From assembly GCA_038049695.1 (NCBI GenBank), contig CP142452.1:74842501-74906500 (forward strand): 64,000 bases of DNA. Direction: 5' to 3'. Source of the stretch: Cinnamomum chago (lineage: Eukaryota; Streptophyta; Magnoliopsida; Laurales; Lauraceae). The notes beneath the pieces are model-generated. The model had not been told where the DNA came from and made no database searches. It worked only from the letters and a program-made list of their open reading frames with translations. This document shows, one piece after another, positions 33,413-44,760 of the stretch. A program made the translations under genes and the position numbers. Every line of letters starts with the position of its first letter. Within the stretch, counting starts at the first letter, position 1.

Positions 33413-36214
33413 TGTCACGCCCCCAAAAGTGAAACCGGGGTCATGCGTGAGATTATGGTCAATTTAAAACTTTTTCCAACATTAATCAAATGTCACTTGC
33501 CCTAATCGTGTCCCATCTGGATCGAAGACCGCTGTGAGGTATAACATTTCCTCGAATATATCAACCGATAGCGGAAGCTTCATAAAACAAGAGGTATCTT
33601 ATAGATGTATAGTTTAAGAGCAAAATACTGAATATCAAAGTTAAGGTTAAAGTTTAAGACTATTACAAAATATTAATTACAAGTAAAAATGCCAAACTAA
33701 AACTAGGCCTAAACAAAAGTATAAGGAAACCAAAAGATGAAGCTAAGAGGATTATCGTGTAGCTCTCGCGTACGGAGTCATCACCGTTATACAATGTCGT
33801 CCGTACTGTACTCTAAGAAGTCATCAGGCTGATCTGCCTGAACTTCTTCTGTCGCTTCCTCCGCCTCGGGGTAGAACTGCTCGGTACCTATGCACCAAGA
33901 GTAGCATCATCAACACAACGGATGGCAAAGCAATAGGTATAAAAATCACATAGATATGCAGTACTAAAGAGAGTAAACGATAAAAATGATCATAAGATAT
34001 GCATAGCACTCTGATCGTAAGAGATGCATTGCATTCGAATCATATACAAACCATCAAAGTAGGCGATCCACATAAGCCAATATATATCATCAAATGGGAT
34101 AAAAACCCAGTATCCAATATCCAAACAACCCGTAGCTCAAGTACTCAGGCTCCGTGAGCTCTGGCACTATATCGCTGCGAGGAACAAACAACCCTTAGCT
34201 CAAGTAGCTCGGGCTCCGTGAGCTCTGGCTCTATCTTGCTTAGAGGAACAAACAACTCGAGGAACAAACAACTCTCAGCTCAAGTAGCTTGGGCTCCGTG
34301 AGCTCTGGCTCTATCTCGCTTCGAGGAACAAACAACTCGAGGATAGTAACAGTCCTCTCACAGATGGTGCCCCAACTGTGTTGAACGTTAACAGCTGAGT
34401 GGTGCCCGACACAAAGAATCCTAACAATATCGGTGAAGGGCTAGGCTCTTGTGCGAACAAGATTCAATACCAATAGAGATCTACTTTATTCCAAATCAAA
34501 TCAAACTCCAAACAAATACCAATAGTAGTCCTCGTTAAGCCTGACAATCAAACTCCCTAGCCACAACACTTCAAACGAATAACAAAGCGAACGAAACAAT
34601 AAAAAGGGGACCCTAAGTCCAACCTCTAAGTTCTCAAAGCGATCCTCTAATAAAGCAAAGCAAATAGAACTAAAGAACATGCTCATCACATGTAGAAGAT
34701 AGTACCCGAGGGTACCATTTGGAATCAAAGCGAATAAACAATCCAATCCTAAGTAAAGTGTTAACCCTGAAGCATCGCACAACCTATTCAGTCAACGAAG
34801 GGGTTAGGGTTCGCGATACTCGGACAAACAATCTTCGTGCATAGATTTAAAGAAGAGTATCCCGTTGTCCCATACCATTCAGGATTGAACTAAGTTAGCT
34901 TCCGATGCAACCGGATCGGCAATGACGAATGTCGGCTCAAGACATCCTCATAATGAGTCAAATGAGTCCTCAAAAGGGGTATCCAAAGGTCCACCAAAGT
35001 CCACCTTAAAACAGGGTAAAAATCCCTTAAAAAGGAAAAATTGGAAAAATCTGCATAGGCTCGGTCGACTGGCTCCTGTTGTCCCGGTCGACCGGCACCT
35101 GCATGCCGGTCGACCGGCATGCCTGCGAAATCTGGGCAGCAGCTCTGTTCTGAGCTGAAATGGGACTTTTCCCATTTCTCTCTTCTGGGACCTAATAAGC
35201 AGCATATGAATAATAAAAGACAACTAAATTACAACCTATAAAACTACTAATCAAGCCATTGACCACTAAATCCATTCCATTCAACTAATGAGTCATATTA
35301 TCATGCTTTTCAACTATTAAGGTATCAATTGAGCCAAGATGAACTAACACATGATTTAAGCATCCAAATCAAGGTAAACAAACATATCAAGCAATTATAT
35401 AACTATTGACTTGCCTTATTGATGTGCTAGACTCAAAATCAAAGAAAGTTTGATTGGAAACCACTCTAAGAAGCTCCAAAAGAGGTGAACTCTTCTCCAA
35501 ACCCAACAAGCTCCTACAAATGCATGCCAAGGGTCAAGGTAAGTCTCCCTACTCCATTTCTAACCAAGGAAGAAGATGAAGAGATGGTTTCCAAGCTTAA
35601 AGAGCTTACCTCTAAATGGGTTGTGGGTGAAACAAGAAGAAAAGTGGATAGTTGTGATCTTGAGGGCTTAAGGAAGAAGATGGGTGGACTGGTTTCCGTC
35701 GCCGGAGCTCCGATGATCGTCAACGGAGAAGAAGAAATGAAAGGAAGAGAAGGTCGGCTGCTGTTGCTGTGTTGGTAGTTGAGTGGAGTGAATGGAAATG
35801 AATGAAATGAAGAGAAGTGTAAGTGGGTTGATGACCTAACTTAAGTAAATGGGTTTTGGGCCTTGGGCTTTGGGCTTATGGGTCAATTTCCAAGTCGGCC
35901 CACGTATACAATTAATGGATTTCGGGCCTCTTTGACGCGTCGAATTGAAACGCGATTGAAGGCTAAGGTTCATGAAACGACGAAACCTACCCAATGCACC
36001 CAAACTCACCAAAACTCATAATCTCTTAAATCCCTTGAAAACCCTACTCAATTATTAAAATGACTCTCTATCCTACCCAAACGCACTCCGAATCGTACGA
36101 AACTTCGCACACACGATTCGTCGTTAACCCAGACTACTTAGACTCTAAACTAGCTTACTAACTAATCAAATAATTAATTATAATTAATAGGCCATTAGGG
36201 GTCGGGATATTACA
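33413..36214 (-). mobile_element. TG...CA element of 2802 bp, probably a solo LTR
   Basis: Plus-strand ends are TGTCACGCCCCC and GATATTACA (minus strand: TGTAATATCCCGACCCC...GGGGGCGTGACA). The 5-bp target duplication is CCTAC at 33408-33412 and 36215-36219. Unit Y has the empty site at about 45634 (CTCTACCC). There is no repeated end and no primer site, so a single long LTR, of a size seen in Ty3 Tat-type elements, is the simplest reading. Inside are three direct repeats around AGCTCAAGTAGCT.GGGCTCCGTGAGCTCTGG (34130-34340) and a palindromic GGTCGACCGGCATG cluster (35070-35125). The frame at 35485-35778 is not recognised. Confidence 0.8.
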
Positions 36215-36219
36215 CCTAC

Positions 36220-37290
36220 CCAACTCTAGCAACCGCAAGCCGTCACCCATGGCTAAAAGATGCCCATCATCCTCATTACTACTTGAGTCAGTAGCAACGA
36301 AAGTCCAGAAAAGTTGCTCCCAAACCTACGGGTTCATGCCAGAACATACTCTTTTCTTAAAAGATGTTAGTCATTCGCAACACCTGTTGTAATTCGGATG
36401 AGTCCGGATTTGACGAGGAAAAACCCCACGGTGACCGAGAGTGGACACACTTAGAGGATCCCGATTCAATTCAGACGATTGCATCATCCAATTTCTGTGC
36501 CTTGGGGTGTTAGGAAAGGTGTAAAGGAAATGTCTAGTCTAGAGTCCAGAACACCGTCTAAGAGTTGGGCCATTTGATTATTGTAGGCTTTATTTTCAAA
36601 GCTTCAAAGTTAGATAATATATATTTAGCCTCTGGAAGTCCGAATTGCAGGACTGCAGGTCTAGGTACCCTGTGGGCTCAACCCGAATCTCACCTGGTTT
36701 TACAACTTTGCTTTGAGCGGTTATACAGTTGAGTTTTGGTTCTATGGGCTTAAACAAGCCCTCTTTTTTAGCTTGGTAACTGAATCAGTCAGGTAAGGGC
36801 CAGCGCTTTCAAAGAGCAACGTAGATGGCCCAGCCCAACCTGACAAATTAATGCAAACAAATCTTATCTTACACTAATTGGGTTTGGCAATTCACTTGCT
36901 GGTGGATGGATCCTTATTTTAGGACATTGCCATATCCATTAGAGGGCCTCAACTAATTAATTGTTAAAGGTTTGGGTCCACATACAGGTCGCATCTATGG
37001 GATACCAGGACCCATTGGACTTCACAGAAGTGCGATGAGGAAGCCCACAAAGTTAGACTAGAAGCCGACATAAGAAGGAACATGAGATCCCACTAAGTGG
37101 GAACAAAAGCCCACTCAACTAGGAAGAAGAGCTCACACAAGTGGAAAAGTGGCACACCCAGGGATCAACCGGCCTAGCGCAACCAGGTGACAAGTGGGGT
37201 GCCAACCAACTGAGCAACCACTATTGTTCTCAAGGAGTTAATGCCTACACTTAATTTGGGAGACAACCATATCTGTAGATTGCCTCATTT
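36220..37290 (+). repeat. Unit X spacer, paired with 45639-46690 of unit Y
   Basis: Non-coding DNA beginning CTCTAGCAACCGCAAGCCGTCACCC, nearly identical to the matching stretch of unit Y. No gene is recognised. Just before the 2.8-kb insertion, CACTAAAAGAAATTTGACAC (33370; CACTACAAG in Y at 45598) looks like an orphan CACTA end, with no matching right terminus found. Confidence 0.55.
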
Positions 37291-38531
37291 TAATTTTTAA
37301 GGCTATAAAATGTCCAGGGCCAATGCCCAAGTCATCATGCCAATCGGATACCTAGGCCTCCTTTTAATTAAAATTTATTTCTCTTAGACTTCTTGATCCA
37401 ATGGACTTAGGTCTAGATAATTTACTTGTTTATTATTGTTATTATATATATATATATATATATATATTTATGGGATATATATATGGGAGAGAGCCTCTGT
37501 GCATATGGTATATACATACATCTATTGGTAAATCTATTCATCTAAGCATCAATACTCAAAAGAACTTTACAGGAGATGGCCTCTGCGGCTCAATTATGAT
37601 CTCATCCTCCCTGTTTATAGCCAACTACCACCACCATTCCAACCTAGTGTGTATGCGGCAATGCCACCTATATTAACTTCATATCGATCTAGACTATCTT
37701 CAATGTTGGATTTCACCGAGCAAAGTTTTAAACACACTCATAATGGATGCCATTAATGTTGGTTCTTTCCAAACTTGGTCTCGTTCCCACCCAACACCCG
37801 AGGCATATAGATTTCTTTGTAATAAATTCATGAATAAGAAAAGCAAATCCACAAGTATGTATCAATACCATCCAATCCAAAACTAAACTTGCAAAGGGTA
37901 CAATTAATGCATTTCCCTTTTGTCTATTTTTAGCAACCGCATGCAAGCCGTCGCCCATGTATAGTTAAAAGGTAGGCCTCCTTGTCACAATTGGACTTCA
38001 CACATCAAATCTAATTTTGGGGAGAGGATGGGCTGGAAAATATGTCATTCATCACATATCCTAATTTGAATATAAGATTTAGTGGAACCCCCCCTTTAAT
38101 ATATAGCAATTCATCAAATGTGTGATATCATGAACAGCTCACATCCAACATGAAAACTCACTCAAAAAGGAAGGCTAAAATGTCAACTATTACCAAACCA
38201 ATTAATGGTTTTAATCCTTCTCCACGCCCCCTAGGTGTACAAAATCTTTTATATGGTATTCATGTGCAAGAATAGTTAATCTATGGGTAATGGAGAATCT
38301 GTATCTTTATCCTCCATTACTAAACCTTTTAAAGTGTCCAAATGCAAAAAATCCAATTGAAACCCCTTTTCATATTTAGCAATGCCAACTTATCACCCAC
38401 AGCCACAAGTTAATGAACCCATCCTAGTCATTTCCATTTTTAGACATCACAACTCATCATATATAGATACTGCTGAATGAGAAACACCACCTCTACTTAA
38501 AAAGCACCTTTCTTCTTCTGTAATAGCAAAA

Positions 38532-39185
38532 ATGTCTTCCACTTCATTATCCAACTCATTTGAATATAATATTTCTCGTGTATTTAACCATCCGGAGCTA
38601 ATATCATTCTCCTTACTGATGGAGTTGGATTCATTTGCGGAGACCCTCGCGAGCTTTCAAAGATCCTTGGCACTAGAACCCAACACCACCCACGACGAAA
38701 CTAACATAGCTATATTGGCTGGAGCTATGAGTGAAGAAGCTTTAGAAGTAGCCAAGGAAGAATGCCAATCCAACATCCCTGAAATGACATTTCAAACCCC
38801 CAATGAAACTAACATAGCTACATTGGCAGGAGCTATGGTTGAAGAATCTTTAGAAACAGCCGAGGAAGAATGCCAATCCAACATTCTTGAAATGCCATCT
38901 GAAACCGCCAATGAAACTAACATAGCTACATTGACTGCAGCAGAAGGTGAGGAAGCTGTAGAAGTAGTAGCAACAGAAGAACACCAATCCATCATTCCTG
39001 CAATGCCATCTAGAGTGAACACTACTCCATCGCTCACGACGGCAGGATCTAAGAGGGGGCGTAAGAAGAAAACTAAGGAGGAGCAAGAAGAGTACTATTC
39101 TCGAAGGCCAGATTGGCTGCCGGAAGGCTGGAGAATGGAAGTCAAAGTCCGAAAGGATGGTGCCACTTCAAGCATAAGAGATCAG
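38532..39185 (+). CDS. MBD-family exon 1 (acidic type) at the end of unit X
   Basis: Open for 218 codons up to a GTAAGT donor at 39186. Unlike the other copies, the upstream ATG (ATGTCTTCC) is in frame with the usual MELDSF start (residue 30; 38619), giving an extra N-terminus MSSTSLSNSFEYNISRV. Three 36-residue acidic repeats follow (TNIAILAGAMSEEALEVA..., TNIATLAGAMVEESLETA..., TNIATLTAAEGEEAVEVV...), then GSKRGRKKK and the first MBD half (RRPDWLPEGWRMEVKVRKDG). The exon ends IRDQ, where others have IRDR. The unit junction lies 118 bp downstream, so its own exon 2 is missing. The next acceptor in phase is exon 2 of unit Y (41131), which would give an intron of 1945 bp and a chimeric MBD. 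Confidence 0.75.
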
Positions 39186-40657
39186 GTAAGTTGGTGTTTT
39201 TTATTAATTTTTTTTATTATATGGATAGGTGGGATTTAGAATAGAAGGTTGGATTTATATAAGATATTTGTTGTTGGGTTCTACTCGTTGTTTGTTGTTT
39301 AATGTACCTGATAATCCAATGGACTTAGTCCTATATCATGTACTTGATTATTATTATTATTATTATTATTAAATATATAAAAATTATGGGAGAAAGCCTT
39401 TTTGCTTATGGTATATACATATATTGGTAACTTTATTCACTTGAGCGTCAATACAGAAAGAACTTTATGAGAGAGAGCCTCTATGTGGCCCAGTTCTAAA
39501 CCCATCCTCCCTATTTATAGCCAGTTACCAACTCTATTCCCACCTAGTGTGCATGCAGAAGTCCGCCAACACTAACTTCACATCAATCTAGACTATCTTC
39601 AACTTTGGGTTTCACCGAGCAAATTTTTAGACTTACTCATAATGGATGGCTAGGATGTTGGTTATTATCAAATTTGGTCTTGATCCGTCTTTGTTCCATG
39701 AAGGCTTACAGATTTAGTTGCAAAAAATTCATGAAAAGGATAAACAAATCCACAAGTAATGGTAGTATGTATTAATATCCTCCAATCCTGAACTTGCAGA
39801 GTCCAAATGAATTTGACCTAACTAACATCCTCTCTCCATTTTTTGCGACTACAATCCAATACCCATAGTTAAAAGGTTCCCCTCCTTGTCACCACTGGAT
39901 TTCACACGTCATATTTAATTTTGGGGAGAGGGTGGTGTGGAAAATATCTCGATTGTCTGATTTCCTTTGAATATTAAATTTAGTGGACCCTCTATCCATG
40001 CATAGCAGTTTTCCTTCCCCTTGCTTTTTAAATATTGAATTGATTATACTAATTCATCATTTGTATAAGATCAATGGCTCACATCCAACATGAAAACTCA
40101 CTAAAAAAGGATGGCTAAGAAGTCAACTATTAATAAATCAATGGCTCTAATCCTTCTCCGTGTCTCCTAGCTGGACAAAATCTTTTGTACTGGATTCATG
40201 TGCAAGAATAGTTAATTTACAGGCAACGGAAAATCTGTATCCGTATCCTACAATACTAAACTTCGTAGAGAATCCAAATGCAAGAATCCAATTAAAATCC
40301 TTTTCACATATTTAGCAATGCCAACTTATCACCATAGGTTAATGCACCCCTCTCAGTTATTCCCATTTTTAGCAATCACAACTCATTATATATAGATGTC
40401 TGCTGGATGAGAAGTGCCATCTCAACTTAAAAGAGCACCTTCCTATGTCTCTTTACATGATCAAAGCTCTATAGAAACTTTATCGTTCTTCTTCTTCATC
40501 TTCTTCTCCGGGAGCCAATATCCTTCTCCTTACCAACGGAGTTGGATTCGTATTCTGAGATCCTCCTTGGCTTTCAATGGCTCTCCACACAGGAACTATC
40601 TTCAAAGAAGCATAAGAAGTGGTGAGAGAAGATTGTGAATATTCAAACATTTTTGCA

Positions 40658-41582
40658 ATGCCATCTGAAGTGAACCCTGCTCCATTACCCGCGACAATGG
40701 GTTCGAGGAGGGGGCGTAAGAAGAAAACTGAGGAGGAGCGTGACGAGTTCTGGTCTAGGAGGCCAGATTGGCTGCCAGAAGGCTGGACAATGAATGTTAA
40801 AGTCCGGAAGGATGGTGCCACAACAGGCATAAGGGATCGGGTAATTTGGTGTTTTTATTTTTAACCTTTTGATTATATGGATGTCTGAGATTTAGAATAA
40901 AAGATTGGACTTACATAAGAGATCTCTTGTTGGGTTCTATATGATGTATGTTGTTTGTTGTTTGGTATCAAATGACAATAATGAAAGTAACAGGTTGATA
41001 AAATGGTAGTTTGATACCTTTACATCTATTGTATAATCTATGTAGAGAGTTTAATTGAATTTCGTTTGTGTAATTTCATGACTTATAAATATAAAACTTC
41101 AGTACTTACCCTGTATTCATCACTTCTCAGTATTATTATGAACCGAGGACCGGCCATCGATTCCGATCGAGGAAAGAGGTCGAGAAGTTCATTCAGATAG
41201 GCGAGGTTCCAAGATACAAACCCAAACCTAAAACCAAAAAATCCAATGTTGTACATAGAGTGAGTTTTTGAATTGTTGTCTTCAAGATTCACTATTGAGA
41301 TGTGAGTGCTAGAGATTTTCATGATAATGTGTTTCCTTTCTTTTTGAAATCTTCTCAGAACTCCAAACCTACTCCAAGTAGTGACATGGTGTTGCCTCCA
41401 ACCCTTGAATTCTACATCAAGAACTTGCAAAGTTACATGAGTACGTTTATTTTATTTTTATCTCAATTTGTCATTACTGCAATATGTGTGCTGGGTATTG
41501 TGGACTTGAGAGATTCAGTGCATTACTTGTTCTCACTGTTGGTTTTCAGGTGGTGGCAGAATTAATTAACAGTCTGAAGTAG
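40658..41582 (+). CDS. MBD gene of unit Y (basic type)
   Basis: Exons 40658-40840, 41131-41259, 41359-41440 and 41550-41582. Exon 1 starts MPSEVNPAPLPATMGSRRGR, with RRGRKKK and a first MBD half RRPDWLPEGWTMNVKVRKDG ending IRDR. Exon 2 completes the domain (YYYEPRTGHRFRSRKEVEKF). Exon 3 reads NSKPTPSSDMVLPPTLEFYI. The split MBD joins in phase 0. The mCpG-contact positions by analogy with MeCP2 (Arg of VRK, Asp and Tyr of DRYYY, Arg of RFRS) are kept. The product would be about 135 residues, basic, nuclear. The upstream acidic-repeat region is degraded: the ancestral ATG is ACG and a TAA precedes VVREDC, hence the start at MPSEV. The donor after exon 3 leaves phase 1 while exon 4 reads best in phase 0 (VVAELINSLK), so the C-terminus is uncertain. 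Confidence 0.65.
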
Positions 41583-41661
41583 GAGCAACAATAATTGGGC
41601 AGATTATGAAACAGAAGAGACAATAGGAATTAAGCAGCCTGTTCCATCGAACACTGATGGG

Positions 41662-42060
41662 TTGGTAACAACAGTTAATATTGAGAGAGAGGAGGCGACA
41701 GGAAGAACTCATCAATCTGAGATAGACACGGAGAAAAAAGGAGTTGAAAATTCCAAATCAGGGAAAAAAATTGGCTTAACAAAAGAGGCAAGAGGTAGAA
41801 GTATAATTCAACAATCTAAATTAGAAACATTGGCTCTAGGAGTTCAGCAGTCAAATCAGTCTGCTTCTTTAAACTTCTCTGGACATGAAGCCAACTTTTC
41901 AAGAACAAATAAGGGGGCCTCAAAGGTGGACTGGAACATTTTTGTACACCTGGGAAGAGAAATATGTAAAAGGGCTATATTTGCTAACTCAAATGCACTG
42001 CAAACATGGTATTACATGCATGTTGCCTTTAAAACATTCAAGAATACTAGGAGAGGATGA
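41662..42060 (+). CDS. Conserved 3' open frame of unit Y (function unknown)
   Basis: An open frame from about 41617 (NYETEETIGIKQPVPS) to a TGA at 42058-42060 encodes NIEREEATGRTHQSEIDTEK, LTKEARGRSIIQQSKLETLA, NFSGHEANFSRTNKGASKVD and a C-terminus WYYMHVAFKTFKNTRRG. It starts in the DNA that forms the last MBD exon elsewhere. Splicing exon 3 (phase 1) to an acceptor at TTGGGCAG (41604) would read into it without a stop, so it may be the true MBD tail in unit Y. Hydrophilic and lysine-rich, with no recognised domain. It is longer than its X partner because an internal block is retained. Confidence 0.4.
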   Translation: MVTTVNIEREEATGRTHQSEIDTEKKGVENSKSGKKIGLTKEARGRSIIQQSKLETLALGVQQSNQSASLNFSGHEANFSRTNKGASKVDWNIFVHLGREICKRAIFANSNALQTWYYMHVAFKTFKNTRRG

Positions 42061-42678
42061 TTGATTTATGATTTGGATGGGCAGTGTACCGGATTTTCCT
42101 TGTACAAAAACATATTTGAATTCTATTCAGAATGAATCAGATTTAGTTTGAATGTGATTCTTGATTTTGAAAGTGTTAGTGGTGTCAACTATTGCATACT
42201 CGCAATTCTTACGTTAGTGTAAAACTCTTGCATATTCAAATTATCAACTTATGTGATCTGGGATCCACAAGAGATTAGATCCCACATAAATCACTACAAG
42301 AAATTTGGGGTTTAAGGACGACACAAATTTGTCCCAAAATATATATATTTCGTCACCAAAACTAATTGAGACGGAAATTTCTCGTCACCCGTTTCGTTGC
42401 CAAAGCCTTGTCGCTAAAAGGTATTGGAGACGGAAAAAAAAATCGTCATTGAAAAAGATAAATTTGTGACGATTTTTTTTTGTCTTCAATACACTATGTT
42501 GGAAACAAGTAATTTTTTTTCGTCTCCAATACACTATGTTGGAAACATACTTGTAAGTAATTAGTGACAAAATATTTTGTCATTAAAGGAAGAAATTAGA
42601 GACAAAAATATTTTGTCATAAAATGTAAGAAATAGAGACAAAAAATTTTTGTTGGCATTTACCCCCCGCCCAACTTAA

Positions 42679-42752
42679 GGACTTCCTTGGAGGTCACCCA
42701 TCTTAACACTACTCCCGCCCGAGCACGCTTAATTTTGAAGTTCTTACGATTT
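42679..42752 (-). repeat. 5S rRNA-derived segment in Cassandra LTR A
   Basis: The minus strand reads the second half of 5S rRNA: around the GTTAAGCGTGCT box A region (here diverged, AATTAAGCGTGCTC) and GATGGGTGACCTCC, the box C region. It is a retroelement part, not a functional rRNA gene. Confidence 0.75.
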
Positions 42753-43016
42753 TGGAGCCACACGATTTTAGAAGACTTCATGTTAAGTTAATATGGGGAT
42801 TGACTTATAAGCCATGCTCAAGACTTGGATATTTCCGATGCGGGCTAACGGAGACTCATCGTTTGAAGCCGGTGGTTGACACGCTACGTTCCGTGATTAA
42901 GAGGATCTCACATTCTCCCCCACTAGAAATAGAGCCGTCCTCGGCTCTGATACCAACTGTCACAGCCCCGCCAAACTTAGCATGAAATTGTCCGCTTTGG
43001 CCCACGTGTACGTGTG

Positions 43017-43092
43017 AGGACTTCCCAGGAGGTCACCCATCCTAGTACTGCTCCCGCCAGAGCACGCTTAACTTCGGAGTTCTTACGATTTT
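43017..43092 (-). repeat. 5S rRNA-derived segment in Cassandra LTR B
   Basis: On the minus strand AACTCCGAAGTTAAGCGTGC and AGGATGGGTGACCTCCTGGG are preserved. This is the best conserved of the three and keeps the internal pol III promoter region of 5S genes. Confidence 0.85.
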
Positions 43093-43370
43093 CGGGGCCG
43101 CACGGTTTTAAAAAGCCTCATGCTAAGTTAATGCGGGGTTTAACTTATAAGCCCAAGGTCAGGACTTGGATATTTCCGATGCGGGCTATCGTAGACTCGC
43201 CGTTTGAAGCCCGTGATTGACACGCTACGCCCAGTTGTTAAGGGTACCGCCCGGACCAAGATCTCACATTCTCCCCCACTAGAAATAGAGTCGTCCTCGG
43301 CTCTGATACCAACTGTCACAGCCCCGCACAACTCAGCATGGAATTGTCTGCTTTGACCCACGTGCACACG

Positions 43371-43448
43371 CGAGGACTTCCCAGGAGGTCACCCATCCTA
43401 ATACTGTTCCCGCCCGAGCACGCTTAACTTCGGAGTTCTTACGATTTC
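43371..43448 (-). repeat. 5S rRNA-derived segment in Cassandra LTR C
   Basis: On the minus strand AACTCCGAAGTTAAGCGTGC and AGGATGGGTGACCTCCTGGG are again intact, with small differences between them from LTR B. Confidence 0.85.
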
Positions 43449-44123
43449 CGAGGACGCATGGTTTTAAAAAGCCTCATGTTAAGTTAATACGGGGTTTGAC
43501 TTATAAGCCCAAGGTCAGGACTTGGATATTTCTGATGCGGGCTAACAGAGACTCACCGTTTGAAGCCTGCGGTTGACATGCTACGCCCCGTGGTTAAGGG
43601 TACCGCCCGGACCAAGTTCTCACAGTAGCAGAGACTGAGAGAGGTAGGTGTACCTGACGGTGGCGGACTCCTGGATGGAGGATGATGGGCACAGATGATG
43701 GTGATTGGTGATGGTGGCTGCGTCTGGGAATTCTAGGCGAGAGAGACTGAGAGAAGTAGAGATGAGAGGGATCACTGATCAGGGATGGGTCTGCACTGCG
43801 TGTGTTGATGGAGGGTGATGATGATTGATGGGGGCCAATGAGCCATGAGGCTGCTGCTTGAGACGATGGGTGGGAGATGTTGGAAAAGGGTTTTGGAAAA
43901 TGGGGAAAAGAGTTTTGGAAAAGAGACACCGGGATAGATGGAGGGACAAAGGGGGAAATGAGTTTTAGAAAAGGGGCGTTGGATTGCGGTGTGGGGGGGG
44001 GGGGAGGGGGGGGGGATGGATGTTAGGGCCTTGGGGGGCCCATTTTAGTCATTTTAAAGGCCTTTCCAAAGCAATACTTGTAAGAGAGGAATAGGCTCAA
44101 GTGCGAACGAAATTGGTGCCACC

Positions 44124-44760
44124 GCAAATGAAATTGGCGCCTTATTTTGGTGACCAAATATTTTTGTCTTCCATAACTTATCCTTAATAGTGATGAATTA
44201 TGTTCGTCACATCACAAAAACAAATTATATTTTGTGACAAAAATTTTCGTCTCCAATGAGCTAAAATAATTCGCGGCAAAGCAAATGAAATTGGCGTCTT
44301 ATTTTGGTGACGAAATATGTTCGTTGTCTATAACTTATTCTTATTGGTGATGAATTACGTTCGTCGCAAAAATAAATTATATTTTGTGATAAAAATTTTC
44401 GTCTTCAATGAGCTAAAATAATTCGCACCTGCAAATGAAATTGGCACCTTATTCTAGTGACGAAATATTTTCGTCTTCCATAACTTATCCTTATTAGTGA
44501 CGAATTAAGTTCGTCACAAAAACAAATTATATTTTGTGACAAAAATGTTCGTCTCCAATGAGCTAAAATAATCCGCGCCAAAGCAAATGAAATTGGCGCC
44601 TTATTTTGGTGACGAAATATGTTCGTCTTCCATAACTTATCCTTATTGGTGATGAATTACGTTCGTCGCAAAAAAAAAAAAATTTTGTGACAACAATTTT
44701 CGTCTCTAATTAATGAACTAAAATAATTGGCGCCAACACAAAACAAGTTGGCGCCATATT
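44124..44760. repeat. Subterminal tandem array of the CACTA element (about 150 bp x 4)
   Basis: Units begin GCAAATGAAATTGGCG(C/T)CTTATT at about 44124, 44281, 44430 and 44582, with a partial unit after 44740. Each has a GTGACGAAATAT(G/T)TTCGTC palindromic block and a TTTTCGTCTCCAATGAGC block. Such arrays are the expected transposase-binding region of a CACTA end. Confidence 0.8.

Larger units (their letters stand above)
29348..39303 (+). repeat. Tandem unit X (MBD-containing)
   Basis: Colinear with unit Y at 39306-48705. It runs from CCTGATGATCCAATGGACTTAG through a basic-type MBD gene, a shared 3' region, a second upstream module and an acidic-type exon 1, and ends at TTGTTTAATGT (39303). 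Unit Y then restarts immediately with ACCTGATAATCCAATGGAC, so the join is head to tail. X-specific insertions are a 412-bp TRIM and a 2802-bp TG...CA element. Without these and their target duplications, X and Y are both about 6.7 kb. Confidence 0.9.
42650..43624 (-). mobile_element. Cassandra TRIM array with three LTRs, nested in the CACTA element
   Basis: On the minus strand LTRs run TGTGAGA(A/T)C...GGGGCTGTGACA. Two are full length, 43314-43624 and 42958-43268 (311 bp each); the third, 42650-42912, is shortened by internal deletions. Between LTRs are two copies of a 45-bp internal domain (43269-43313, 42913-42957), each with a Met-tRNA primer site (TTGGTATCAGAGCC on the minus strand) and a purine tract (GTGGGGGAGAA). 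Each LTR carries 5S rRNA-derived sequence, the hallmark of Cassandra. LTR-internal-LTR-internal-LTR indicates unequal recombination. No clear target duplication was found because the third LTR is eroded at its outer end. Confidence 0.92.

Noticed and set aside
42679..43448. Three 5S rRNA-like segments as real 5S genes
   Set aside because: Each is a partial 5S sequence inside an LTR with Cassandra primer site and purine tract; the 5' half of 5S rRNA is missing.
43594..43929. 111-codon minus-strand frame inside the CACTA element
   Set aside because: Ser/Pro/His-rich low-complexity text without a recognisable domain; possible captured host DNA but no evidence that it is coding.
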